The position numbers were made by a program, and so were the translations under genes. Shown piece by piece: positions 55,423-64,000 of a stretch of 64,000 nucleotides of DNA (position 1 is its first letter; each line of letters opens with the position of its first letter). The notes below the pieces were generated by a model. That model made no database searches, was not told the origin of the DNA, and saw nothing but the letters and a program-made list of their open reading frames with translations. The stretch covers positions 52,484,828 through 52,548,827 of the forward strand of contig OY747713.1 in NCBI GenBank assembly GCA_963556495.2, read 5' to 3'. Source of the stretch: Valencia hispanica (taxonomy: Eukaryota; Chordata; Actinopteri; Cyprinodontiformes; Valenciidae).

Positions 55423-57036
55423 TGTAACCCATGTAAAAATGACATAAATAAGAATAAATAGTTTAAAAGCTGCATAAATAAGTTTGAAAGTTAAGTGATT
55501 CATTTAATGTAATTTATTCATCAGAGTTAAACATGTTAATGTTAATACAACAATTTACTGTTTAAGATTAAAAGTATGCTGACAGAAAATTCATGTCACT
55601 GCCCCTTTAAAGGATTAGTGACGTTAGATGCAGTACTTGAGTGACGCTGCAGAGCGGAGGCCTGAAGGAGAGAGCAGAGGATAGATCGGAGAGAACGAAC
55701 TGTGCTTAATAAGCAAAGAAAAGAGTGAAAAAGTTGATTTTGCAGTCGGAAAAACATAACTTACCTGGTTGGGAACTGACGTGGATTTTATGAGAACTAA
55801 GCCACCCCGGTTTTGGTGAGTTTTGATTTGTTTTCTTGCATTTTGCCATGTTGTATTTTTCTTTCTTTCTCTGGCGGAGGGCTAACATTAAAAACGTAGC
55901 TGTTTACAAAGAAATGCTTCGCCATAAACTGTTTACCAGTTAACATTTTGGGTTTATGAAAACTGTGAATGTTAAAAAAGTGAATGTATGCTTTGTAAAT
56001 GAAAGATGTGTGCGGTAGTTGTGTGGAAACGGAGCCGTGAGTTGAAAGAGACCGCCCTGCCGCCATTTTAGAGATGAAAAAAGCACCGTAGCAGTAATGT
56101 TACAATTCAGAGACTGTGAAACATTTATTTGTGTAATTTGAGGATTTAAAAATTGATTGATTGTGCTTATGACGTGTTACACAGGTCAGGTTTTTTTGCT
56201 TGGTTTGAGGCTCGGTCGGAGCGAGGATTGGCCTGCAGTGTGTGAGTGTGCACATGGCATGCACAGACGGGATTCAAGATGGCGAGCCAGACCCAGACTT
56301 TCAACTCACCTTCTCCATCGCGTGAGGGAATCTCCTGCGTATGGTGACTCGCTGCCAGAGTGGTAGGAGTATCAGGAACTATTATTTTTGAACTGAACTG
56401 GAAACTGATTGAACTATTATTTTTGAACTGAACTGGAAACTGATTGAACTATTATTTTTGAACTGAACTGGAAACTGATTGAACTATTATTTTTGAACTG
56501 AACTGAGTCGAACTGAGACTTTTCATTGAACTGAACAATTGAACTCACATTTGGACTTGAACATGAGTTTAAGGTTTCACACTTTTATCTTCATACTGAG
56601 TTCATATGTTGAATGTGACTTGACATGCTTGTGGTCCACTTTGATTGGTTGTGTAAATTAAAGGTATTTTCTTACTTGTAATAGAAAGGAAAAAGAGTTA
56701 ACTCAGGAAGAAAAATAGGAATTCTAAAATAGATACAACCTAGGAAAAGACCGGTCTAACTTAGATTAGTCTGATTAAAATAACTTTGGTGAACTAAAAA
56801 ACAAAAATGAGAGTGGAATACATTTTCATTTATTATACTTACCTCAATATTAGGAACCTGCAGGGTATTTTTCTTTTTGCATTCTGTTCAATCTATATGT
56901 GTGTTTTGCATTCAGTAAATTGCCGGCCTTTTGTATTGAAAGCAACGGTCTCTGGTGTAATTATTTTTTGCTTCCCACTCCTTAGAACCTAGAACTGGTC
57001 CAGTGGCGCAGTAAGTGGTGTGATACCGGTGCTACA
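55423..57036 (+). repeat. Gypsy 5' LTR, about 1.6 kb
   Basis: Begins TGTAACCC and probably ends GGTGCTACA at 57,036, giving the usual TG...CA. The right boundary is inferred from the ending and the adjacent ACTTGGCGAGCCAGCC, a plausible primer-binding site. The 3' LTR is cut by the window, so this cannot be verified here. Confidence 0.75.
56376..56505 (+). repeat. 35-bp tandem repeat in the gypsy LTR
   Basis: Three full copies and one partial copy of a unit beginning GAACTATTATTTTTGAACTG, starting at 56,376, 56,411, 56,446 and 56,481, almost identical to one another. Such arrays in LTRs can act as enhancer repeats; that role is inferred. Confidence 0.9.
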
Positions 57037-57119
57037 ACTTGGCGAGCCAGCCAGGAGTGGCTTAAAGCATTTAAATCTAGAAACCAGAGACCTTATAGTG
57101 TTGTTATCAGTGATTCACT

Positions 57120-58802
57120 ATGGATGTTATTCAAGCGAGTAGTGTGAAAATCCCTAACTCAGTCATAGTTAGTGGTATAGCCGATACAGAAACTGATGAA
57201 GAACTATATGATTTCCTGAAACAATATGATTCCATTCAAAGGATAATCCCAGTAGATTTCGCTGAGCCAGTGTCAGACAAACAGGTCGTAGTAGAGTATG
57301 TGTATGGTACAGCTATGCAGTCTCTCTTACCTTCATTGCCACACAGACTCAACAGTAAGACTCAAACTAATGTCACTTATCACATTAGAGCCTTAGCCAG
57401 TGTCTACACACCTGTAGCTAGCAAAACAGCTACACAGACTTACCTTTCAGAGTTAAAGGACATTGCAAAACTGACTGGCAAAGACTTTGCAGCTGTCCTC
57501 AGAGAAGAGCTCTCCGTTATCAGTGAGAGTGTCGATCTAGATCAATCAGAAACCCAAGATGAAGATATGGAACAGAACTCACCTGATACCCCAGGGCAAT
57601 ATGGCCCTGAAAATGCTGCACACGTAAGCCCCCTGCCCAGTACGGCTCCGGGGCAGCATGTTCAACATCATTGGTCTCCACCACCATCTAAAGAAAAGAC
57701 ACAGTCTGCTCTGAAACTTTCTGACGTCAACCCACCTGACATACAAAGAGTAATAGTCGAGCACATAATGAAAAAGGAAGATTCTGCTCTGCAGGTGCAC
57801 ATTTCTTTGAGACTCAGACCATTCTCTGGGCGCTTCCCCCGATCTAACAATGAAGTGGATTATGAGACATGGCGTTCCAATGTGGAACTTCTCCTTAAAG
57901 ACACAACACAATCTGATCTTTACAAGTCACGGAAGCTTCTTGAAAGTCTCTTATCACCTGCCATCGATATTGTGAAGGACCTGACTCCTGAATCTCCCCT
58001 TAATGCGTACTTAGAAATCTTAGACTCCGCTTTCGGCACTGTCGAGGATGGAGATGACCTCTTTGCAAAGTATCTTAACACAATGCAGGATAACGGTGAG
58101 AAACCCTCAGCTTATCTACAACGGTTGCAGGTGATGCTGAACACCACCCTCAGGAGGGGAGGTGTAACCGCAAGTGACCTTGACCGGCACCTCCTCAGAC
58201 AGTTTGTCAGGGGCTGCTGGGACAACATCTTAATAGCTGAACTCCAGCTAGACCAAAAGAAACAGAACCCACCTACCTTTGCTGAAGTTCTCCTGTTACT
58301 CCGCATAGCAGAAGATAAGCGTACCTCCAAAACATCCCGCATGAAACAGCATCTCAATATTGCAAAGCCAAGAGTGTCTTCTTATTATCAAGGAATTTAT
58401 GTGCAGAGTGAAGAAGACTGCAACCCATCTCAGCCAGCTCTTGATCACAGGTCCGAAATCCAAGACCTAAAGAAACAAATAGCTGATTTACAGTCCCACC
58501 TCACACGTATCACAGAGAAAGACAGTAGAAAGGCTAAACCAGCTCCCAGACCAGTAGCTCCCAAAACAGCTATCACTCCAACATCTCAAAGGCCGCACCA
58601 CAGCCGAGATGTAAACAACAACACAAGCAATAGACCGAGGCCCTGGTATTGCTTTAGATGTGGCGAGGACGGACACATTAAGCCTCAGTGTGAAAGTGAG
58701 CCGAACCCATCTCTTGTAGCTGAGAAGAGGAAGCAGCTAAGAGAAAAGCAGTTAACATGGGACATTGAAAATGGTGCTTCAAAGACCGATCATTTAAACT
58801 AG
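57120..58802 (+). CDS. Gypsy gag, PNMA-like, with CCHC zinc knuckle
   Basis: 560 residues from ATG 57,120. The N-terminal part (VSGIADTETDEELYDFLKQY) resembles the RNA-recognition-like start of PNMA proteins. A capsid-like PNMA region follows at about 235-425 (RPFSGRFPRSNNEVDYETW, LLSPAIDIVKDLTPESPLNA, YLQRLQVMLNTTLRRGG). A coiled coil is near 445-470, and one CCHC knuckle CFRCGEDGHIKPQC lies near residue 512. It ends at TAG 58,800-58,802, directly after the slippery heptamer. Role: virus-like particle assembly and RNA packaging for the retrotransposon. It is intact. Confidence 0.92.
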   Translation: MDVIQASSVKIPNSVIVSGIADTETDEELYDFLKQYDSIQRIIPVDFAEPVSDKQVVVEYVYGTAMQSLLPSLPHRLNSKTQTNVTYHIRALASVYTPVASKTATQTYLSELKDIAKLTGKDFAAVLREELSVISESVDLDQSETQDEDMEQNSPDTPGQYGPENAAHVSPLPSTAPGQHVQHHWSPPPSKEKTQSALKLSDVNPPDIQRVIVEHIMKKEDSALQVHISLRLRPFSGRFPRSNNEVDYETWRSNVELLLKDTTQSDLYKSRKLLESLLSPAIDIVKDLTPESPLNAYLEILDSAFGTVEDGDDLFAKYLNTMQDNGEKPSAYLQRLQVMLNTTLRRGGVTASDLDRHLLRQFVRGCWDNILIAELQLDQKKQNPPTFAEVLLLLRIAEDKRTSKTSRMKQHLNIAKPRVSSYYQGIYVQSEEDCNPSQPALDHRSEIQDLKKQIADLQSHLTRITEKDSRKAKPAPRPVAPKTAITPTSQRPHHSRDVNNNTSNRPRPWYCFRCGEDGHIKPQCESEPNPSLVAEKRKQLREKQLTWDIENGASKTDHLN

Positions 58803-58836
58803 ACCCAGTTCCGGTTGTGGGACAAACGGGGACTGG
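58793..58836 (+). promoter_or_regulatory. Programmed -1 ribosomal frameshift signal (gag/protease)
   Basis: The heptamer T TTA AAC (58,793-58,799) is aligned with the gag codons CAT TTA AAC and immediately precedes the gag stop TAG. The protease frame is -1 relative to gag and is open across this point (next codons CTA GAC CCA). A stem can form five bases later: CCAGTTCC (58,805-58,812) with GGGACTGG (58,829-58,836), one G-U pair. A smaller TTGT/ACAA pairing lies inside the loop. Heptamer, spacer and stem match the canonical -1 frameshift design. Confidence 0.82.
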
Positions 58837-59713
58837 AACACAGACAAAGTGTCCCAAAAAGAAGCTGCAAAGAGCCCGTGTGTACTCTCACACACGAAAA
58901 CAGACAGTGACCCTGCCAAAAGGGCTGATTGGAGCCAAGTGCACTGCACAAGTGACCATAGGTAACAAAGACTGCAGATGCTTGTTGGATTCAGGCTCTC
59001 AAGTAACAACGATCCCAAATTTTTTCTATTTAGAGAACCTGTCTCACTTACCTATGAATTCCTTGAATGACCTGCTTGAAGTGGAAGGAGCCAACGGCCA
59101 AAGCGTCCCTTATCTTGGCTATGTTGAGGCCACCATCAGATTCCCAAAGAGCTTGCTTGGAGCAGACATTGAGGTGCCCACACTGGTTTTGGTTGTACCT
59201 GACATGCGCTCCACCTTGTCATCAGTGCTTATAGGCACAAATACTTTGGATGTTCTCTATGAAAAGTATGCAGATATCGCACCTCAGAACTACGAGTCTC
59301 TTCCTTACGGCTACAAAGTTGTCTTAAAGACCCTTGAAATCAGGAAGAGACAGTCTGTTGATTCCCTTCTAGGAGAGGTGAGGTTTCATAGTGGGGACTT
59401 TGAGACTATTGCAGCTGGGCAGACCAAAGTCCTTGAAGGATCAGTGAGTCGGAGGACAACTGATGTTGGAAAGTGGGTGATGGTAGAGTCACCAAAGTCA
59501 TCCTCCCTGCCAGGTGGCATCCTGTTGACAGTTAGCTTGGTAAGCCTACCATCGAAACTACCACGCTGCATACCAGTTATGCTCAAGAATGAGTCACATC
59601 ATGACATCACCCTATCTCCAAAGGCTGTAATAGCAGAGATCCACGCTGTCAAGAGTGTTCAATCAATTAAGACCCCTGACTCAGACCTTCCCACAAAACC
59701 TGACCAAAAATGA
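58799..59713 (+). CDS. Gypsy aspartic protease region, read by -1 frameshift
   Basis: The retropepsin active site CLLDSGSQVTTIP is near residue 62, counting from 58,799. A hydrophobic flap region and SSVLIGTNTLDVLYEKY follow, with a linker to pol. There is no conventional ATG near the start; the frame is entered from gag. It ends at TGA 59,711-59,713, after which the same frame stays open into pol. The stop may be a recent nonsense change or a read-through site. Confidence 0.88.
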   Translation, partial: LDPVPVVGQTGTGTQTKCPKKKLQRARVYSHTRKQTVTLPKGLIGAKCTAQVTIGNKDCRCLLDSGSQVTTIPNFFYLENLSHLPMNSLNDLLEVEGANGQSVPYLGYVEATIRFPKSLLGADIEVPTLVLVVPDMRSTLSSVLIGTNTLDVLYEKYADIAPQNYESLPYGYKVVLKTLEIRKRQSVDSLLGEVRFHSGDFETIAAGQTKVLEGSVSRRTTDVGKWVMVESPKSSSLPGGILLTVSLVSLPSKLPRCIPVMLKNESHHDITLSPKAVIAEIHAVKSVQSIKTPDSDLPTKPDQK

Positions 59714-62700
59714 AATCTCAACTTTGATTTTACTGACTCTCCTGTACCCAATGACTGGAAAGAGAGGATAACTGAGAAATTAATTTCCATGCCGGAGGTG
59801 TTTGCACTGCACGAGCTTGACTTTGGCCGCACTGACAAAATAAAACACCACATAACCCTCAGTGACGAGACAACATTCAAACATAGACCAAGACCTATAC
59901 ACCCTCAAGATATAGAGGCTGTGCGTAACCATCTCCAGCAACTCCTTGATGCAGAAGTCATCCGTGAATCGGAGTCGCCTTTCTCCTCGCCGATTGTCGT
60001 CGTCAGGAAAAAGAATGGCGATGTCAGACTCTGCATAGACTACAGAAAATTGAACACCCAAACAGTAAAAGATTCATATGCCTTACCTAATCTTGAGGAG
60101 TCATTCTCGGCGTTGACCGGGTCCAAGTGGGTCTCAGTGCTCGATCTCAAATCAGGCTTCTATCAAATAGAGATGGAGGAAGCAGACAAACACAAAACCA
60201 CATTCGTCTGCCCACTAGGATTCTTCGAGTTCAACAGGATGCCTCAGGGGATAACTAATGCCCCTAGCACGTTCCAGAGGCTTATGGAGCGCTGTATGGG
60301 AGAGTTGAACTTGAAGCAAGTCCTAGTTTTTCTTGATGACCTCATCATCTTCTCCTCAACACTGGAGGAACATGAGGAAAGGTTGATGCATGTGCTCAAC
60401 CAATTGAAGGAGTTTGGGTTGAAACTGTCGCCCGGGAAGTGCAAGTTCTTCCAAACTTCTGTAAAGTACCTCGGCCACATCGTGTCTGAAAGGGGCATCG
60501 AAACTGATCCAGACAAAGTAGCAGCATTAAAAACCTGGCCAAAACCAAACAACCTGAAAGAGCTAAGAACCTTCCTGGGTTTCTGCGGTTATTACCGCCG
60601 GTTCGTAAAAGACTACTCAAAGATTGTGAAGCCACTCAACGAGCTCACTGCTGGCTATCCGCCACAGAGAAAGCGCATTAAAATCACAGAGAACCCTGAG
60701 AAATACTACAACCCAAAGGACCTCTTTGGAGACAGATGGACGCCTGATTGCCAGACAGCGTTCAACACCATAATCGAAAAACTGACAACAGCACCCATCC
60801 TCGGGTTTGCTGACCCCAAGCTCCCCTACATTTTACACACAGATGCGAGCACCTCAGGACTCGGTGCTGCCCTTTACCAAGAGCAACAGGGGCGGAAACG
60901 AGTGGTTGCCTATGCAAGTCGAGGTCTGTCGAAATGTGAGTCCAGGTATCCTGCGCACAAATTAGAATTCCTTGCCCTTAAATGGGCAGTGACAGAGAAA
61001 TTCCAGGACTACCTATACGGGAATACGTTCCTTGCCGTCACCGATAGTAATCCATTAACCTATATTCTTACCTCTGCTAAGCTCGACGCCACAAGCTACA
61101 GATGGTTAGCCGCTCTGTCGACATTTGATTTCCAGCTACAATACAGAGCCGGTAAGCAAAATCAAGACGCGGACGGGCTGTCCAGGCGTCCTCACGGCAG
61201 ATTACCTGATGACACATCATCACAAAAAGAGTTGGAGAGGATACAACAATTCACAAAAAGACACTTGTCAGAGGCTGATTATGCACACCTGGATGAAAAC
61301 GCCATCAAAGCTATCTGTGAGAAGCACTTGGTTCGCCAAGTGATCAACAATCACTCTGGGGAAACATCACCCGGCACCACCTTGGTTGTGTCACTTGCCC
61401 ATCATCCAAAAGCTCTCCCACAAAGCTTTGAAGAGGAGGATCAGCTTGGTGGCTTACCTGTCATCTCCTCATTAGCACCAGCTGAATTAAGAGACAAGCA
61501 AAATGCTGATCCATGCATCTGTGAAGTACTCAGGCAAGTGGAGTTAAAAGAGAAACCCCCACCATCCTTGAGGAAGGAACTTCCTGACCTTGGTCTCTTA
61601 TTAAGAGAGTGGGACAAACTTACGGTCTTAAATGGTGTCTTGTATCGCAGGCGGCAAGAGGGTGCTCAGACTCACTACCAGCTTGTGCTCCCCGAAGTCC
61701 TGAGACCCTTAGTCCTCAAGAGCCTCCATGACGACATGGGCCACATGGGCGTAGAGCGCACTCTAGATCTCGTCCGGAAGCGTTTCTATTGGCCCAAAAT
61801 GTCAGCCGAGGTGGAAGCTAAGGTCAAAACCTGCAACCGCTGCATACGACGTAAGGCTATGCCTGAGAAAGCTGCACCGCTTGTCAACATCATTGCTACA
61901 AGACCACTCGAACTTGTGTGCATGGACTTTCTTAGTGTGGAGCCGGACTCCAGTAACACCAAAGACATTCTGGTCATTACCGACCATTTTACGAAATACG
62001 CAGTGGCTGTCCCCAACCCGAATCAGAAAGCCAGGACAGTGGCCAAGAGCCTGTGGGACCACTTTTTCGTCCATTATGGCATCCCTGAAAAACTCCACAG
62101 TGACCAAGGTCCCGACTTTGAGTCCCGAACAATAAAAGAACTGTGTGAGCTCATTGGCACTCAAAAGATAAGAACCACTCCTTACCATCCGAGAGGGAAC
62201 CCTGTAGAACGCTTCAACAGGACCCTGCTCAACATGTTGGGAACCCTCGAGAATCAGAAAAAGAGTCACTGGCGGGATTATGTCAAACCATTAGTACACG
62301 CTTATAATTGTACTAAAAACGAGACAACTGGTTTTACCCCTTACGAATTAATGTTCGGGTGGCAGCCAAGATTACCAGTTGACCTAGCCTTTGGCCTACC
62401 AGTCAATCACCCGCCAGGCTCACACTCGCAATATGTTCGCAACCTGAAATCCCAACTCGAAGACAGTTACAAAGTAGCAACTGAGAATGCTAAAAAGACA
62501 GCCAGTCGCAACAAAGTGAGCTTTGACAAGCATGTTGTTGACTCCACCTTGAAGGAAGGCGATAGAGTCTTGGTTCGAAACGTCCGCCTTAGGGGCAAGC
62601 ACAAGTTGGACGACAGGTGGGAATCCGATGTGTATATTGTCCAGAGACAGTCTGGAGACGTCCCAGTGTATGTTGTGAGGCCTGAGACAAGAGATGGTCC

Positions 62701-63442
62701 ACAAAGAACTCTTCATCGTGACCTCCTGCTGCCATGCGGGTTCCTTCCTGTGACCTCGATCGAAAGTGAAACTAACCCATCAATGGCAGTGAGACGACTA
62801 AGGACTCGACAACATCCTAAAAATGACAGTTCAGATGGTGCTGAGGGGGATGAATCCCAATCTGACTCTGAGGAATTTCAGTATGATGGACGCAGAGACC
62901 TAAGAGTCGAAATACTAGGGTTTGACCCGACCCCTGAACCCATATACTTGCCACAAAGGACTGAACCGGAACCCGCAGAAGAGTTGACTGCTGTTAAGCA
63001 AGATCCTTCAAACGTAGCCAAAGCTCTTCCTGGGGATGTTCCAGTAGAGACTTGTGACCTGAACTTACCTGATCCTGCAGACTATGATTTACCTGACCCT
63101 GGGAACAATGACTTACCTGATCCTGAAGAGAGCAGCGCAACCGTTGGACAGGAAACTGGAAACCTACCTGAGGAAGACCTGGATAATTTCCATCCTTCTA
63201 CTCAACCTGCTCAGGAGGGCAAAGAAAACACAAGTGTTATGGACCAAACTGACATCCAGACAGAAGACTGTTCTAGAAGACCTATCAGAGACAGAAAAGC
63301 GGCTAAAAGACTGACTTACCCTGAGCTAGGGAACCCTTTGGTTACAATAGTTCAGTCTTTATTTCAAACCTTGAGTGATGTGTTCACAGATTCCCTTAAA
63401 GAGCCTAGCTTTCCAAAACCCCCTAGAGTTATGACAGTATAG
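59714..63442 (+). CDS. Gypsy pol: reverse transcriptase, RNase H, integrase
   Basis: The frame is open from just after the TGA; the first ATG is at 59,789, giving 1217 residues. The reverse transcriptase shows SPFSSPIVVVRKKNGDVRLC, DYRKLN, DLKSGFYQI, FNRMPQGITNAPSTFQRLM and the VFLDDLIIFS active site (near 185). RNase H shows LHTDASTSGLGAALY (near 350). The integrase zinc region H-x-H...CNRC is near 650-685, with catalytic residues in LVCMDFLSV (near 712), HSDQGPDF (near 770) and NPVERFNRTL (near 805). The C-terminal 200 residues are acidic, Pro-rich, with LPDP repeats. All catalytic motifs are present. Confidence 0.94.
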   Translation, partial: NLNFDFTDSPVPNDWKERITEKLISMPEVFALHELDFGRTDKIKHHITLSDETTFKHRPRPIHPQDIEAVRNHLQQLLDAEVIRESESPFSSPIVVVRKKNGDVRLCIDYRKLNTQTVKDSYALPNLEESFSALTGSKWVSVLDLKSGFYQIEMEEADKHKTTFVCPLGFFEFNRMPQGITNAPSTFQRLMERCMGELNLKQVLVFLDDLIIFSSTLEEHEERLMHVLNQLKEFGLKLSPGKCKFFQTSVKYLGHIVSERGIETDPDKVAALKTWPKPNNLKELRTFLGFCGYYRRFVKDYSKIVKPLNELTAGYPPQRKRIKITENPEKYYNPKDLFGDRWTPDCQTAFNTIIEKLTTAPILGFADPKLPYILHTDASTSGLGAALYQEQQGRKRVVAYASRGLSKCESRYPAHKLEFLALKWAVTEKFQDYLYGNTFLAVTDSNPLTYILTSAKLDATSYRWLAALSTFDFQLQYRAGKQNQDADGLSRRPHGRLPDDTSSQKELERIQQFTKRHLSEADYAHLDENAIKAICEKHLVRQVINNHSGETSPGTTLVVSLAHHPKALPQSFEEEDQLGGLPVISSLAPAELRDKQNADPCICEVLRQVELKEKPPPSLRKELPDLGLLLREWDKLTVLNGVLYRRRQEGAQTHYQLVLPEVLRPLVLKSLHDDMGHMGVERTLDLVRKRFYWPKMSAEVEAKVKTCNRCIRRKAMPEKAAPLVNIIATRPLELVCMDFLSVEPDSSNTKDILVITDHFTKYAVAVPNPNQKARTVAKSLWDHFFVHYGIPEKLHSDQGPDFESRTIKELCELIGTQKIRTTPYHPRGNPVERFNRTLLNMLGTLENQKKSHWRDYVKPLVHAYNCTKNETTGFTPYELMFGWQPRLPVDLAFGLPVNHPPGSHSQYVRNLKSQLEDSYKVATENAKKTASRNKVSFDKHVVDSTLKEGDRVLVRNVRLRGKHKLDDRWESDVYIVQRQSGDVPVYVVRPETRDGPQRTLHRDLLLPCGFLPVTSIESETNPSMAVRRLRTRQHPKNDSSDGAEGDESQSDSEEFQYDGRRDLRVEILGFDPTPEPIYLPQRTEPEPAEELTAVKQDPSNVAKALPGDVPVETCDLNLPDPADYDLPDPGNNDLPDPEESSATVGQETGNLPEEDLDNFHPSTQPAQEGKENTSVMDQTDIQTEDCSRRPIRDRKAAKRLTYPELGNPLVTIVQSLFQTLSDVFTDSLKEPSFPKPPRVMTV

Positions 63443-63472
63443 ATTCAGAATGCACAGGGACGTGCATTAGGT

Positions 63473-63485
63473 AAAGAGGGGAGGA
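63473..63485 (+). other. Polypurine tract of the gypsy element
   Basis: AAAGAGGGGAGGA immediately before the 3' LTR start TGTAACCC: the plus-strand priming site in LTR retrotransposons. Confidence 0.85.
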
Positions 63486-64000
63486 TGTAACCCATGTAAA
63501 AATGACATAAATAAGAATAAATAGTTTAAAAGCTGCATAAATAAGTTTGAAAGTTAAGTGATTCATTTAATGTAATTTATTCATCAGAGTTAAACATGTT
63601 AATGTTAATACAACAATTTACTGTTTAAGATTAAAAGTATGCTGACAGAAAATTCATGTCACTGCCCTTTTAAAGGATTAGTGACGTTAGATGCAGTACT
63701 TCAGTGACGCTGCAGAGCGGAGGCCTGAAGGAGAGAGCAGAGGATAGATCGGAGAGAACGAACTGTGCTTAATAAGCAAAGAAAAGAGTGAAAAAGTTGA
63801 TTTTGCAGTCGGAAAAACATAACTTACCTGGTTGGGAACTGACGGGGATTTTATGAGAACTAAGCCACCCCGGTTTTGGTGAGTTTTGATTTGTTTTCTT
63901 GCATTTTGCCATGTTGTATTTTTCTTTCTTTCTCTGGCGGAGGGCTAACATTAAAAACGTAGCTGTTTACAAAGAAATGCTTCGCCATAAACTGTTTACC
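63486..64000 (+). repeat. Gypsy 3' LTR, first 515 bp (cut by window end)
   Basis: Matches 55,423-55,937 with about three substitutions. About 1.1 kb more is expected beyond the window. Confidence 0.95.

Larger units (their letters stand above)
55423..64000 (+). mobile_element. Ty3/gypsy LTR retrotransposon with PNMA-like gag (3' end outside window)
   Basis: 5' LTR, a putative primer-binding site near 57,039, gag, protease, pol, a polypurine tract (AAAGAGGGGAGGA, 63,473-63,485) and the start of the 3' LTR at 63,486. The 515 LTR bases that can be compared differ at only about three sites, so the insertion is young. All three coding regions are long and open. The only breaks are the gag/protease frame change and a TGA between protease and pol. 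Confidence 0.93.

Noticed and set aside
57120..58802. Domesticated PNMA/ZCCHC host gene
   Set aside because: It sits between an LTR and protease/pol in a young intact element with a frameshift signal, so it is the element's gag.

Overview
The window looks like a transposon-dense stretch of a teleost fish chromosome. I infer this from the repeat families, not from a species match: L2/Maui-type LINEs whose 3' tails end in TGAATTG repeats, a BEL/Pao retrotransposon, a Ty3/gypsy element with a PNMA-like gag, PIF/Harbinger elements, and a fish-type tRNA-derived SINE. Host-type sequence is split by GT-AG introns. There are no operons, tRNA or rRNA genes, or CRISPR arrays that I can see.

Layout. 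0-3 kb: a (TA)n microsatellite, then the 5' end of a minus-strand gene (11-nt coding exon 1 at 2733-2743, exon 2 at 1728-1818) with a GC-rich promoter-like region. 3-7.8 kb: tandem and palindromic repeats and AT-rich sequence. 7.86-10.09 kb: a complete PIF/Harbinger transposon with TTA target duplications, a broken transposase and a convergent Myb-like gene. 11-12.7 kb: tandem repeats and L2 pieces. 13.1-20.1 kb: a plus-strand multi-exon DUF4806-domain gene whose introns carry LINE and MITE insertions. 20.2-22.1 kb: repeat debris. 23-28.4 kb: a SINE split by an inverted-repeat-bounded insertion that holds a minus-strand L2-like LINE with an SGNH-esterase ORF1. 28.46-29.04 kb: a foldback element.

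29.7-43.75 kb is a three-level nest. A BEL/Pao element (5-bp duplication CTAAT) contains a near full-length L2 LINE, and the L2 contains a small pol-less LTR element (5-bp duplication GTTAC). LTR divergence agrees with that order. The BEL element lies a few bases from the splice donor of an unidentified minus-strand exon. The L2 3' UTR is chimeric: it carries a 285-bp inverted piece of the gypsy LTR seen at 55.4 kb, between two 109-bp copies of L2 sequence.

45-54.7 kb: an L2 tail, a very GC-rich block, and a THAP-domain exon split by a 3.8-kb CACTG-ended DNA transposon, then a Harbinger end fragment. 54.7-64 kb: an L2 3' end interrupted by a young gypsy element (5' LTR, gag, protease, pol, start of the 3' LTR). 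At its gag/protease junction there is a canonical -1 frameshift heptamer directly before the gag stop, five bases ahead of a predicted stem.

Most long ORFs here are retrotransposon proteins or frame shadows. The host-like coding material is the two minus-strand gene fragments, the DUF4806 gene, the THAP relic and a few possible lone exons. No wholly new system is evident. The best leads are the frameshift signal, the nested and chimeric retrotransposons and the split THAP exon.
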